Notes under the pieces: generated by a model | The model's database searches: none | The model's input: only the letters and a program-made list of their open reading frames with translations | Told to the model about the DNA's origin: nothing | Program-made: the position numbers and the translations under genes | Part shown: one piece after another, positions 25,601 through 37,817 of the stretch | Position numbering within the stretch: the stretch's first letter is position 1 | Layout: each line of letters starts with the position of its first letter | Assembly: GCA_003999685.1 (NCBI GenBank) | Contig: CP021224.1 | Span: 1,426,001 to 1,490,000 of the forward strand | Direction of reading: 5' to 3' | Length of the DNA: 64,000 nt | Origin: Taiwanofungus camphoratus | Taxonomy: Eukaryota > Basidiomycota > Agaricomycetes > Polyporales > Taiwanofungaceae

Positions 25601-26093
25601 GTCGTGAGTCGTGACACAGGGGACGAGGCCATCAGTTCGTTTAGCATCACCACCGGTGAAACATGGGATCTTTGAGCTTTCATTGCCCTGAGTTGCCCTT
25701 GGCACTAAATGGACGGACTTGATTTTTCAGACATCATAGGCACAGATCGTATCACAAGCAGGAGTATCTTCGGAATCGCAATCAGTAGACGCGTTCATCG
25801 ACGTCAAGCTAAATGGACTGATAGGGACCAAGGTCGACAGCTTCGCTATTGAGACATCACGAGTGCAGCTACCCCACAACGTCCGTGCAGACACCGCGTC
25901 GCTTAAAATTATATACAAACCTTATCCCCGCAGCGTTAGAACACATTTCGGATATCTTCTCGAAGCCAGCATCACCATACACACACCGTACACGCCCTGG
26001 CGACAGCGCCTTGGCAGATCTCGTCATGGTCGTCAGCGATGAGAAATGATGACAATGAGGAGCAAACAAAATACACGGCCTTGGCTTTTGCGC
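22609..26093. other. 3.5-kb GC-rich gene-poor stretch
   Basis: No gene can be supported here. Open frames at 22733-23245, 23424-23965 and 24390-24973 overlap on both strands, as expected of GC-rich DNA, and none carries a recognisable motif. The first few hundred bases are pyrimidine-rich and probably belong to the Ecl1-like 3' untranslated region or to a promoter. A short GAATT-unit repeat lies at 23277-23300. Confidence 0.5.
23277..23300. repeat. short GAATT microsatellite
   Basis: Three GAATT units followed by an imperfect fourth (GAATC) form a tiny tandem repeat. It is outside any gene. Confidence 0.6.
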
Positions 26094-26867
26094 CTATTGC
26101 GGCGGGGGCTGGAAGCTGATAACGGGCTGTCAGCCGGGTCTCAAGACACGTCGTGATTCACGCGAGGACTCACCCAGGAGGGGGTCCGCCAAAGCCTGGA
26201 GGGGGAGCAAATGGCATGCCTGGGGGACCTGCGGGGAACCCTGGCGGCCTGAACCCGGGCGGTGGCGGCATACCTGGCGGGCCAAACGGCATGGGCGGTC
26301 GCTGCAACGCGGGTGCACCCACTGTGCGCATGTCGCCGTCAGCACTCGATCTCCGGACAGACGTAATCCACAACGCACTCGGGGGCATCATGCCCATACC
26401 GCGCCCCGCCGGCATTCCTCGCCCAGGACCAATGGGAAGCTGTGCATCACGGCATGAATTAGCTACCGCAGCCAGATTCGCACATTCGCACGTCTCGACG
26501 CACCGCATTCTTCTTGTCGTCATCGACGACCGGCGGCGGGCCCTCGACGGACAGGCTCACCACCGTCTCGCCGCGCAGGATCACGAGCCCGAGCGTGCGC
26601 TTCATCTCCTGCACTGGCCCCGCTTCTGTCTCGCCGGGCTTCTTTTTTGGGCGTATCCGCCTGAACTCCTCGCACTCCGCCAGGACGAGGTTCATGTGCC
26701 GGTCGAACGCGAGCATTTGCCCGACGAACGCGCGGCCGTCGTTGATGGTCACTTTGAGCCTCCAGTTGATCAGGCTGAGCATCTTGCCGCCCTTTGACTT
26801 TGGAGGAGGCTGAAAAACATCATAGGGTCAGTCCTAGAGATGCGTGAGCGGTCTCCTTACTCACCAT
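26094..26867 (-). CDS. SMB1: spliceosomal snRNP core protein SmB/B'
   Basis: Core Sm protein of the U1, U2, U4 and U5 snRNPs. The first coding exon is the ATG alone (26865-26867), directly followed by the donor GTGAGT; the 55-bp intron (26810-26864) leads into PPPKSKGGKMLSLINWRLKV. The Sm domain follows with NDGRAFVGQMLAFDRHMNLV (Sm1) and LGLVILRGETVVSLSVEGPP (Sm2). An intron of about 80 bp then leads to LPIGPGRGMPAGRGMG and a Pro/Gly/Met-rich tail typical of SmB, which binds proline-reading partners in the family. A last intron (from 26173) joins GGPPPG to the short end FQPPPQ, stop at 26094. Reading straight on at 26173 would also give a stop at once, so that intron is likely but not certain. 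About 195 residues. Confidence 0.93.
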
Positions 26868-27379
26868 GGCGGGCAACTAAATTTTGGAGGTCACTGCGAC
26901 TCGCAATGAGGACAGTGCAAGGCCAAGTCAGATTTGGCGCCAAACAAGGACAAACAAGGGAGGTGGCGTGCGCCGGGCTATCAGTGTACGACTCGATCGA
27001 TGCGGAATCAATATTGTGTGCGCACTGCGCGACCATCCTGGAACCTAGCTTGACACCTAACTGATCCTGATTCTTCGTCCGTTGGCCATCTTGCTTGGCT
27101 CAGATGTGACCCACGCGGTCCATGGTGTCCGAGGAACACTGTTGACCTCACGATGTCTTCGAGAGCTGCTAGAGACTGCCGTGCTTCATTTCTTGATCGT
27201 GATCAATTCGTGTGCGCTTTCCCACTACGATTCGTCGCCCAGAGCCTATTTCAGATACTTCAACTCCGATAATAGATGAATTTTGCTGCCTTGATGACAC
27301 ACACGTAAGGGATGAACTAGAGGACGCCGTCTAATTCACTAAATTTTATCGTAGCACAGACACATGAAGTGACGGTGTC

Positions 27380-28937
27380 TGTTGCTGCACTGGGGAGCCT
27401 TCCTCCCTCTCACGCCTCGATACCATCCCGAAGCTGCCCTTAGCGACTGACATTATCTTTGATCAATTTCAACGGCCCTTGAGCCCCCTTGCCTCATATT
27501 GGCTAGGAGCTGTCTCCGAATTTCTACAGTCAGAGGACGCACCTTAACTGTTCTCATCTGCCAGCATAAACCTGTCATCGTCACGGCGAATCTACGATAT
27601 CGCGCATAAAAACTAGTCCGGCCGGTCACCTGGGCAGACTTATCTGTTTGTGGTAGGCCTCTACGCCTTCATCAAATCCGGATAGGGTATCTGAGTTGCT
27701 GTTTCCGCCCCCATGCGAGCCATGCAGTCTACTGAACGCTGATGTGCCACCATCAGTTCCCATCGCATTTGATTCCGGGCCTCGGACACCTGCACCTCAT
27801 CCGCGGAGGTCTATTGAGAGTCGGCCGTGACGGCAACAGGTAGAACAGTTATGGTGTACAAGTCCTGCGGCGGTCTAATCTGAGATTCGTGTGTACAGGA
27901 GGCTATGAGCCTGCGGAGAAGCCACGAAGGGCAGTCTTGTCTATATCGACTACATTTTTTTTTCTGATGGTCACTCCGGACGATTTTCGTATAAACACGG
28001 GTTCTTAATGCAGGAGGTTAGAAGAGCCGCAAAACTCCTGCACAGTGCACTTGGTAGCAATGTGCAGACAGGCAGGTTCTCTGACCGGAAACACGAGCTT
28101 GCGCCCATTGATCTTGAATTTGAAAGGTATGACTAGTGCCGTAAAGCTAAAAATTTCGTACGAGCAGCGCCTCACGAAGGGTCTCGGTGCGTTTTAGCTC
28201 GGAGTGATCTCCGGATAAGCTCGCCTTCTATATCTGCCACTTCCTACCAAAGCTTGAAGCCATCGAGTCAGCTGCTAGGTCAGGATAGCACTCAAGTCCC
28301 CGAATTTTTACTGTTCATTTACGCTCTTTCGCCGCATCACGTCCACTTCTGTTAACCGGAGAAAATCATCGACGTGACGAGGGCACTGCTGGATAGTCCT
28401 CGTGACACCATGACTCCACTGGATGTCTGCGATCTCTACGCCTATGCTCAGAAGTGCGTCCAGCTTCTTGTGACTCCGGCTCCACGGTATCTTTGTTCAT
28501 CGTACCAGAGCTAAACTTGGATAGTCGACGGCGTTGTGGCAACATTCTGCAGATGAAAATGCGGCACTTGTGAAGCTTGCATCAATGTTTAGGACGTATA
28601 GAAAATTTTCGCAAGGAGTAAGTACTGATGATGCTCATCGCACGCCGCCCTGGTCAGGGAAAGGCGTGTTTCTCAAGGGCGACATCAGAGGCTCATCTGG
28701 TCTGAATTGTATTTCGATCACGCTGGTCGATCGACCGAATTCTGATTGTGTTGTATCCCACTAGGTTATCGGCAGGAAATACAGCCAGCAGTGATGTGGT
28801 ATTCTGGACCGTCCATGCGCCTTCACATATCTGTGCGCAACAAGTCGAAGTGCGGCTGCAAGATCACGGTGATCATGACACTACTCGCTCCATGTCAACT
28901 TCTGCGGGTGTCACACGACTATATCTTGCGATGATGT
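27380..28937 (+). CDS. unrecognised gene or gene relic
   Basis: I do not recognise this. Several plus-strand segments look like exons: one around 27380-27555 reading LPLATDIIFDQFQRPLSPLA; one after the acceptor at 28014 reading RRAAKLLHSALGS to the donor at 28126; one around 28365-28480 reading MTPLDVCDLYAYAQKCVQLL with a possible 67-bp intron to 28530; one reading ADENAALVKLASMFRTYRKF (28545-28620); and a last one reading VVFWTVHAPSHICAQQVEVR up to a stop at 28935-28937. Each is short and bounded by plausible GT or AG signals, yet I could not make one continuous frame through all of them. It may be a hypothetical gene whose exons I have misjudged, or a decayed one. The span is approximate. 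Confidence 0.3.
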
Positions 28938-29628
28938 AGGCGTCACTTCTCAGGTTCCCCTCCTTGCTGGGGTATTTGAGTTTGGTCCACGTCCAATCGT
29001 ATCCAGGTGCTTTCTCATGTTCGATCATGTTACGAGAAGACCGGACTCGAGCAGCATGCTGCAATACTTGCGTGTTTCTAAATGGCATACTAATCCGTAA
29101 GCTGTCCTCGATGAACCCTGTATGAACTCCCAAAGCGAATGTACCGTTGTTTCTCTCACGGTCTAAACGCCAAGATAAGCGGCGTGACCATGGAGGGGCA
29201 TGGCTGCTCCGCGTTATCCTCAGCGAGAAACTTTTACGTTTACCGTACTTAATTGTGAGGAAGATCCGTACACCGTGAGGCAGAATGGACCGCTGCTCCG
29301 TCCATGATATTCATGAATCGCATTTGCTCTTAGTTCGGTGGATGTTATTCCTGATCAACGGCGAACTCCATTCAAATTGACCAATATGTCACGAACTATT
29401 GGTGTTGAGGCCTAATAACCATGCTTCTGAGGCGAATTTGCGGTAACTGAGAAATCGATTGGGTCATCATACTGTGACCGAGCTGGACATTTTTACTAGG
29501 CGAGGGTCATAATTCAAATTAGAGTAACATTCATTGCATTGATAACAACAATTGAGCTTCTATTTTTACTCGTACAAGAAGAATTGGCCAGCAAATCACG
29601 ATATTGTAGCTTGTAACGACCAGCAGAA
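28938..29628. other. intergenic stretch, no gene seen
   Basis: About 690 bp between the unrecognised segments and the end of pyruvate carboxylase. It becomes AT-richer towards 29500-29600, which suits a 3' untranslated region. Nothing else is seen. Confidence 0.4.
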
Positions 29629-32600
29629 TCAGTGCATAATCTCTACAACCAGGTCGCCTTGGTTAATCGAGTCCCCTTTGAAGTGATCCATTTGTATCAG
29701 CTGACGATCACTGAGAGGGCGTAAGGACTTACCTTCATGAACAACGACACGCTTGACGTGACCTGAGACAGGCGCCGTCACGGCAGATTCCATCTGGGTA
29801 TGCAGTAATCAGCAACTGTACTACTAATAAATGACGAACACGAGAGACGTGCCTTCATAGCGCTCATTACTGTAGCGTCATGCTCGTCAGCGAATTTGTA
29901 TCTAATATTATGCAGAGCGTCACTTACCGCAAACAGGGTCACCTTTCTTTATCTCCGCACCCTCCTTTACTCTGACCTCGACGACAACACCTGACATGGG
30001 CGCACCGACAGATCCGGGGTCCGACGTTGCCTTTTCTCGCGATACTGTCTCGACCGCAGAATTCTTGTCCTCCACGGACACCGCTCGGACCTTGAGGATT
30101 GCGAGAAGCGAGTTGAGTCTAGAGCATTGCTAATCAAATTGCCAAGTAGACTCACCTCTCCATTGACTTCGAACCACACATCACGTTGAGCGCGCCCTTC
30201 CACAACAGGACCAACAGCCATCAGGCGAACGATGAGTGTCTTCCCCTTCTCGATAGAGATGTGCATCTCTTCACCAATGTCTGGCCGGCCGAGGAAGTAA
30301 CGCGTCGGTATTACACTGCCCGAAGGTTCAAGTAAGCGAATGATACTCTATTTATCGCTGTGCGTTACCTCAGATCACCATACTTAGCAACGAATCCCTG
30401 ATACTCCTCGAAGACCTGATCATACGCTTTGAGAAGTAATTCTATCTGGATAAGTCATCCTACGTACCTTCGGATACATGACATATGACGTGACATCAGC
30501 GTCTGTAATGTGCTTGCCAAATTTGCTCCGGAGTTCTGCTTTGGTCTTTTTGAAATCCACAGGAGGCATGTCCGCACCAGGTCTACCATCAATCCTGGGC
30601 TTGTTCCGGATTATTTTGGTGCGAAGCGGTTCAGGGAAACCCCCGACAGGTTGTCCAAGATAACCTTGGAAAAACTCAACAACAGACGATGGGAGATCCA
30701 GCTGGTCAGCACGCGCAAGAACGTCCTCTTTCGAGAAGTTGTTGGAGACCATCCATTGTGCGAAATCACCGACTACCTTAGACGACGGCGTAACCTGATT
30801 CGATGTGGGCGTCATCATCTTCCTTCTGATGGGAACATGCACACACCTTGATGATGTTTCCGCACTGCGTATGGATACACCAGTCAGTCTGAGGTATTGG
30901 AATGCTATGCTAATTACCCACGAGCTCATTCGCTTCAATATACTTCTTTTTGATTTCTAAAAGGGGTGATTGAGAATTCACCTCGTTGAGTGAGCATTTG
31001 TAATGAACTCACCGGTCCACTGAGTGCCCAGACCCAGCTGAGCAGCTTGGAACTACGCCGAAAAGGTAATTATGTCAACATAATCGATCGTTAATGATGT
31101 CTTGCCTACCATCAGGTTAGTATATTGACCCCCCGGCATTTCATGGTCGAAAACACTAGAATCCGAAGCGCGGACATTGGCCTCGAAACAGCCATATAGC
31201 ATGCGCACTTGACTCCAATACAAATTCAAGGCTTGGATGTCTGCATAGCGGATTCCTGTTCCTAAGCTGCTCTGCTCAAGGGCAGCACATACAGCGCCCA
31301 TTGGCGGTTGAGACGTTAGGCCTGACATGCCTGATGAAGGTGTCATTCGTAGTTTCCTATGCAGTGGCCATTGGAGGACTCACTGTCGATAGCAACATCG
31401 ACTACGTCAGCGCCTGCCGCTGCCGCCGCCAACATGCTGGCAGTCGAGATTCCAGCCGTGTCATGGGAGTGGACATGAATGGCCAGATCAGGGTACCTCT
31501 TTCTGATCGTACCGACGAGCCTGAGAGAGTGATTTGTATCAATCTTTCGGAGCTAAACCATAGACACTGCTGAAATCGTACAGCTTTGCTGCCTCAGGCT
31601 TCAATAAGCCGGCCATGTCTTTGATACCCAGTACGTGTATACCCTCTGAGACGAGCTGATCGACGAAGTCGAGGTAGTATTGGAGCGTGTACTTGGTGTT
31701 CTTGGGGCTAGCTACGTCACCGCTGTAGCATACGACAGCTTCAACGACGCCCCCAGCCTTCTTAGCAGCATCGATGCCAAGTTTCATCTGTAAACAAAGT
31801 CAGCCTCCGCGTACCACAATTCGAAGCCTCAGGAAAAATCACGGACGTTCTCTAAAAGCAGGGTCAGTAATACTGCCACACAAAACGTGGAGCACACGGA
31901 CCAATGTAATTGAGCGAGTCGAACACCCTAAATATGTCGAGACCATTTTCTACGGCCTTCTTGGAGAAATCATAGATGGCGTTATCACTAGACCCAGCAG
32001 GATGAAAACGAAAGCTCGAGAGCAAAGAACAAAAACCTTACGGGTAACTAGTATATCCAACACCATTGGCGCCACGGACAAGAGCCTGGAGGGGAATATT
32101 CGGCACAAGCTTTCGCAGTGTACGCTATATACAAGCCACTCAGTCCAACGCAAAACAGAAAGCCTGAACCTGACGGCCTACCAGACGCTCCCAAGGATCC
32201 TCGTACAAGAAGCGCATCGCGACGTCGAACGTCGCTCCGCCCCAGCACTCCAAGCTGTACGCGTTAGCGAGCGCATAGCTCGTCTCCTTCGCAATGTTCG
32301 CCATGTCGATTGTGCGCAGCCTCGTCGCGAGCAAACTCTGGTGTGCGTCACGCCACGTCGTGTCCATGATCAGCACGCCCGGATACTCACGCACGGCCTT
32401 CGCGAAAGCCTCAGGACCCTTTTCGACGATGATGTTGCGCCATCCGAGCTCGCATGGGAGTGACGCATCGAGGGGCGGCCCGTTAGAGTCTTCACGGTTC
32501 TGGAAGGACGGGATGACGATCTCATCTTTGAGCCCGGGCTCGCCTTGCTGGCCTTTGATGGAGCTGCCGTTGACGGCAAGATCTCCGAGGTATGCAAGAA

Positions 32601-34661
32601 GCTTCTGAGCACGGTTCTGGCTCTGCACGAGCTTGAAAAGCTCTCGAGTGTCGTCGATGAACTGGTGGGCAGTGTTAATCAGGCCAAGTGATAACAAGAA
32701 AACGGGGAGAATAACTCACTGTGGTCCAAGTCTTTCCGCCAATAAAGACATCGTGTGTCAAGAGACGGAAGAGGAAGGGGATGTTCGTCTTACAGATACC
32801 AAGTTAGCCAGAGAAGGACTACTTGTCAGGAAATGTGTCATATTTACCTTGACACCACGAATGCGGAATTCAACGAGTGCGCGAAGCATCTTCCTACGAG
32901 CAACTTCGTATGTCGTTCCACTGACTGTCACCTTGACAAGCAAGCTGTCATAATGAGGCTATGAAGGCCAATCAGTCTTCTCCATGGTGGATAAAGTGTC
33001 AGACTTTCATACCGTGATTTGTGCGCCGGCAAACCCGGAACTGGCATCGAGACGGACACCATTTCCTCCGGCACTGCGGTAAACTTCGATCTTACCAGTA
33101 TCAGGTTGGAAGTTCTGAGACGCGTCCTCAGTGGTAACACGGCACTGAATAGCGAATCCGCGCTTGGTGATAGCCTCCTGAGTAAGACCAAGCTGAGGAA
33201 GAGTTGCTCCCGCCGCGATCTGGATTTGGGCCGCGACAATGTCGATACCAGTGATTTCCTCTGGACATCAAAAATTAAGCCCTCGAGCTCCCCCACGTCT
33301 ATAGCAGTGATAGGACCTCACCAGTAATAGTATGCTCGACCTGGATGCGGGGATTAATTTCAATGAAGTAATGCCTTCCCATCTGGTCCACGAGGAACTC
33401 GGCGGTGCCCGCATTCCTATAGCCCACACTCTTGGCGAGCTTGATTGCATCGGCCCAAATAGCACGGCGCACTTCTTCGGGGAGGTGTGTCGCGGGGGCA
33501 ACCTCGACGACTTTCTGGTGGCGGCGCTGCACGGAACAGTCGCGCTCGAAGAGGTGGATGGTGTTGCCCTGCGCGTCCGCGAGAAGCTGCACTTCGATGT
33601 GACGGGGACGCTCGAGGAAGCGCTCGATGAAGACCGTGCCGTCACCAAACGCGGACTTGGCCTCGCTTACCGCGCGCTCGAACGAGGCTTCGAAGTCGGA
33701 CTGCTCACGCACGACACGCATGCCACGCCCCCCGCCGCCCATTGCGGCCTTGATGATGACTACATATACGTGGAAAACCGGATTGAGAACAGGTTCTAAA
33801 CCACGAACGGGCAAGGCTCACCGGGGAAGCCATATTCCTTGATGAACGCATCTGCTTCGGTGTAGGACCCGACGGGACCTGGGGTTCCGGGAACGACTGG
33901 AACGCCGCATTTTATAGCTACATGCATAACGGTGCATAAAGACGTGTATTTGAAACAACAAGAGAGTATGCAACTGACCAATGGTACGCGCTTTGGTCTT
34001 GTCGCCAAGCGAGTCGATGACCTCGGGCGAGGGGCCTACAAATGCGAGCCCGGCCATCTCTACTTTGCGCGCAAACTCGGCGTTCTCAGACAAGAACCCG
34101 TACCTGGCCACCGGTGCGGGAACATTCGATATCAGCATGGACATAGGGGAGAGGGGCATCTCACCCTGGGTGGATCATGTCCACACCATGCTCAATGGCG
34201 ATACGGATGATATCGTCCTGCGCAAGATATGCCCCGACCGGAGTTAGGCCCTTGCCGACCTGGTAGGCTTCATCCGCCTAATAAGAGATGGTCGATTAGA
34301 TCAAGAAACATCGGCGGTAGTATGGGGGCAGCTTTCCTTTTGACGATGGGCAGAAAGACGGTCTTCAAAGGAATAGATCGCGACGGTGTGCATCGCGAGC
34401 TCATGCGCGGTACGAAACACACGGATGGCGATTTCCTACCATGATCAGCACACCATCAGCACCCTCCTCCACACGTTGTAAAGGAATGATACGCACACCG
34501 CGGTTCGCGACGAGGATCTTGGTGAGGGGTCCAGAGTGTCCTGCCGCCTTTCGACGCATGGTCTGAATAGAGTGCACCGGCGTACCAGGCGCGCTGGGCG
34601 AGCCCGCGAACATAGCCGCGAGCCTCGGTGGGTGAAGGGTGCCGGTCGAGGAGTACGCCAT
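29629..34661 (-). CDS. PYC: pyruvate carboxylase
   Basis: Biotin enzyme that carboxylates pyruvate to oxaloacetate with ATP and bicarbonate, feeding the TCA cycle and gluconeogenesis; cytosolic in most fungi. Domains in order: biotin carboxylase from [10 protein letters not shown] (about 34510) through [19 protein letters not shown] (about 34090) and the ATP-binding glycine loop [10 protein letters not shown] (about 33735); the carboxyltransferase barrel with [20 protein letters not shown] (about 32340) and [16 protein letters not shown] (about 32200); the conserved carboxylase region (about 30940-30480); and the C-terminal biotinyl domain. The biotin site AMKM is split by an intron: the Lys codon ends at 29853 and [12 protein letters not shown] resumes at 29793, with a GC rather than GT donor. 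Stop at 29629 after GDLVVEIMH. The start is [12 protein letters not shown] at 34661. Over ten introns; about 1,190 residues expected. Confidence 0.96.
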
Positions 34662-35212
34662 GGATGCGACGAACGGTGGTCAGACGGTATTCCGGGTTAT
34701 GATAGACGTTGAAAGTAGAGTATAGAATGGAGCGATGCGCGCAACGAAGTATCGGCCGAGCGGGCTGTTGGTGTTGGGGAGAGGACTCAACTGGAGTCAA
34801 ACGCGTCTGGCTCACGAGTCGAATCAAGTGACCTCTTCGCGCACAGATGGTCGCTTGCCTTTATCTCTCTCGCTCCGGCGTTAGCGCGGCTTACCGCTCC
34901 ATTTCCGCATGCATGCGCCCGCATTCTTGATGGACGAGCGGACGGTTTAACAGATTCAACTGGCCAATCCACATTCAAATTTCATGCACGAAGACGTCTA
35001 TCTGCCTCGCGATGTGGGCATCTATCACGCTGAGTGTTACAGACGCCTCGGAACATCGTGCTATTGATACACCCCAGATCGGACGTTGGTCAATTCTCAG
35101 TAGTGCTAACCTGCGGCAAATTGCTCCATCCCTACAAGCGGACAAGCGCAAAGGCGTCTCTGAGCCTATAAACCGATGTCGACAATCAAGCAAACCCCAT
35201 CAAGACGATCCG
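34662..35212. promoter_or_regulatory. pyruvate carboxylase upstream region
   Basis: This 550-bp stretch lies between the start of pyruvate carboxylase and the end of the transporter gene, both on the minus strand. It must hold the promoter of the former and the 3' end of the latter. No clear motif is seen. Confidence 0.35.
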
Positions 35213-36944
35213 TCATGTCTTCCGGCTTGCCATCGGGATGATCCCCTGTTGTACAGCGCTCTCAGCCTTCTTCTGGTTGTTTTTTGCTACCGCGTACACA
35301 AGACCTGCAAAAAATCCCACCCCCACGGCTGACACAGAACCAAAGGTCACTGGATCTCCAAAAAATATCATCCCAGACGCCGCTACAGGTAGCTTGTTCA
35401 GTGCGCCCACCATGCTGTCAAGGAAGCAATACAAAGTAAGTTAGGAAGACGCGATTTTGGGCGTGACCGGTATAATCCGCCCATAGGTGTGCCAGGTACT
35501 GACCTATAAGTTGTACTACTTGTCACTCTCACACACCATGCAGTTGTGTACGAGATGCCAACGGCGGCAGCGCCCGAGAATGCGATTGCAAATAGAAGGA
35601 ATTTCCGCGTCTCCTCCGGGCTTCAGTTCCCAATGCCAGAGTGAGATGAACTCAGACGCTGCACGAGAAGTAGCGGAAATGCACCCACAAGTTGTGGTTC
35701 AAGTTCTCTGAACCCCAGTTTTCAAATAGGACAGAGAATATGGCAAGCACGGGAATTGACAACAAATTGTTATAGAACATGGTATCCCAGTCTGAGAAGC
35801 CCGTCGCTTTTATCCTGCTGCGCATCGATAACACCTATTAACACCATCAGCATCTCTAGTACGCGTCAGTCGCGAACGGCGAGGAATTGCGCCCCACGGA
35901 TGTTCGAAGGAACAAGACGTGAACTCACATAGGCCGCACTCGTCGCACAATTGACGAGCATCCAGAAGTAGCCAACATTCATATTCGATACAACGCCCTT
36001 CACAGTAGCTAAGGCACCCAAGCCTTCCGCTACCACGGGATCCCCCGCAGTCAGAGCCTCACTTATGTCCGCCCATGCGGCAATCACGGAAGAAAGCACC
36101 TACAGCACGGAGCATGAGTGGAACTCCTATCAAAAGCGGTCAGAGAAGGATCTCACCATGAAGATAAATGAGACGAGGGTCAGGCCAGTAACACGTCCGC
36201 CAAACCAAATGACTTCTCCGTAGGCCTGAATAGTGAATGGATGTGTTAGAATATAATTTTACCTTGCGAAACGGGATGCACTTACAATAAGAATGATCGT
36301 CAAATTTTTGAAGATAGTGTACACCGGTATGCTCAAATATTGCTACACCAATCCCACTCATTAGCGTTATTTCCTACCGCACACCAAGTCTCTATGGCGT
36401 TGCACACAATGGAGCCGACCTACCAAACTCTTCGAGCCGGTGTATATTACACTGACGAGCAAGAAACTGATCGGGAACCACAGCTTTGCGTCTTTTGTTT
36501 CGAAGTCGCGGAACGAGATGACCCCGAACCGCTTCACGAGTGCAACGCACGCAACGCAGACGGAAGACTGGATGCACAGCAGAAGAAAGTTCATGTTGAA
36601 CTGCCGGCCTGAGACGACGAACTGCAGGAGAGAGGGTCGTTGTTCTACTGAGTGTATAAGGATGAGTGGCAGACATACCTTGTTCACGACGGTCATAAGG
36701 ATCGACGCGATGCAATAGCATACGATAGGCGGCACTACATGTGTCGTAGCACATAATCACATATGACGGTAGTCAATATGTCAGCCAAGGAGTACTTCGC
36801 TTGATGGCTATGAATGGTAGACTTATGGCACGTACCCGCAGAGATTGTATTCGAGTTGTCCTTCCCCGTCGCCATTGCCTTCTTCATCTCCACAACGTCA
36901 TCCTCCTCCTCCTTCATGATAGGTAAACTACTCCCGGATGCCAT
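35213..36944 (-). CDS. VRG4: Golgi GDP-mannose transporter
   Basis: Antiporter that brings GDP-mannose into the Golgi lumen for protein and sphingolipid mannosylation. The decisive sign is the GALNK nucleotide-sugar motif in [19 protein letters not shown] (about 35370-35420), with the partner motif [14 protein letters not shown] (about 35730-35780). Other exons give the typical hydrophobic spans: [76 protein letters not shown] and [17 protein letters not shown], about ten in all. A hydrophilic cytoplasmic N-terminus ([16 protein letters not shown]) precedes them, and the tail [12 protein letters not shown] ends at 35213. An AG just before the first exon (near 36964) allows an upstream exon, so the start at 36944 is the likeliest but not certain. 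At least eight introns. Confidence 0.93.
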
Positions 36945-37323
36945 AGCATCTGTCCAAGTTGGCTGAAAAATATTTAGTAATCTATGTGTGCTATGATCGT
37001 CCCGCAGCGAGCACAGTTTGATCGAGGTTGAGGTGATGTGTTGTATTTATCTTCCTGAGGCCGAACAATGCAGACGAGGTATTAATGATGCAACAGCTGT
37101 AGGAGGTATATGGACAGGCTGAAATAGATAAATGAATGGCAGATAGACCGACGTTATGGGGAAGAGCGGGACCAGGTCGCTGCCGACTTCGTGCTGGCAG
37201 ATTTAGATGTGGAATCCGAATGATTGTAATGACACTTGCTTATCAGCCGTGTTCAGACCTCCGCCACGTGGGTATCCCACGGGAAGCAGGGTTAGGGTTA
37301 TATTCTATTGGCTGGTGCAACGC
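36945..37323. other. intergenic stretch upstream of VRG4
   Basis: This holds the presumed promoter and perhaps a 5' leader intron of the GDP-mannose transporter, up to the edge of the inverted-repeat element. An AGGGTTAGGGTTA run (about 37288-37300) resembles a telomere unit pair but is far too short to mean anything on its own. Confidence 0.4.
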
Positions 37324-37331
37324 GACACCGT

Positions 37332-37809
37332 AGGACCACCGCCAATCCCTATAAGAGCTTTGATCCCGAACATAACCTTTTTCGGTGGTCCGAGGATGGA
37401 CAATTTCGGTGATTTTACACATAACACCGACCAAAAATGGTCATTTTCGGTTAAAAATGAGATCGAACCTCCAAAAAAGCTCGCAGCCTGATTTGCCTGC
37501 CATTTTTGCCCCTCAAAATGGATTCCACGGTGTTGGAGCACCACCCTATTTTTCACCGAAAAAAATCTTTTTTTAGATGGGCACTTGACCGGAAGCATGA
37601 CTGTAATGGTTGTCTCCATGTCCGGAAACCCCCCATTTCGGTGGTTAGGCACCGGACCTCCCGTTTATCGGTCCATTTTCGGTGATTTTTGGCAACAATG
37701 CGCCCCGGCGGGCCAGAAATTCGGTTATTTGCATCGAACATTTCGGCTCCCAGGCCCCCATTTTCGGTGATTTGGGATCAAAGCTCGTATAGGGATTGGC
37801 GGTGGTCCT
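37332..37809. mobile_element. hAT-like MITE with 8-bp target duplication
   Basis: A 478-bp non-coding element is bounded by inverted repeats of about 40 bp. The left end starts AGGACCACCGCCAATCCC (37332) and the right end (37809) is its reverse complement, with two or three mismatches over the arm including GAGCTTTGATCCC. It is flanked by GACACCGT (37324-37331) and GACGCCGT (37810-37817), an 8-bp duplication with one mismatch, as hAT and P-type transposases make. The inside is rich in TTTTCGGTG and its complement, repeated several times, and has no transposase frame. It is therefore a non-autonomous miniature element. The superfamily is inferred from the duplication length alone. Confidence 0.75.
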
Positions 37810-37817
37810 GACGCCGT

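Noticed and set aside
26153-26797. 214-codon plus-strand open frame rich in Gly and Pro
   Set aside because: It is the antisense shadow of the SmB gene.
28873-29133. Minus-strand open frame of 86 codons
   Set aside because: It overlaps the better-looking plus-strand final exon and has no features of its own.
37286-37302. Telomere-like GGGTTAGGGTTA
   Set aside because: Only two units and flanked by ordinary sequence, so it is taken as chance.
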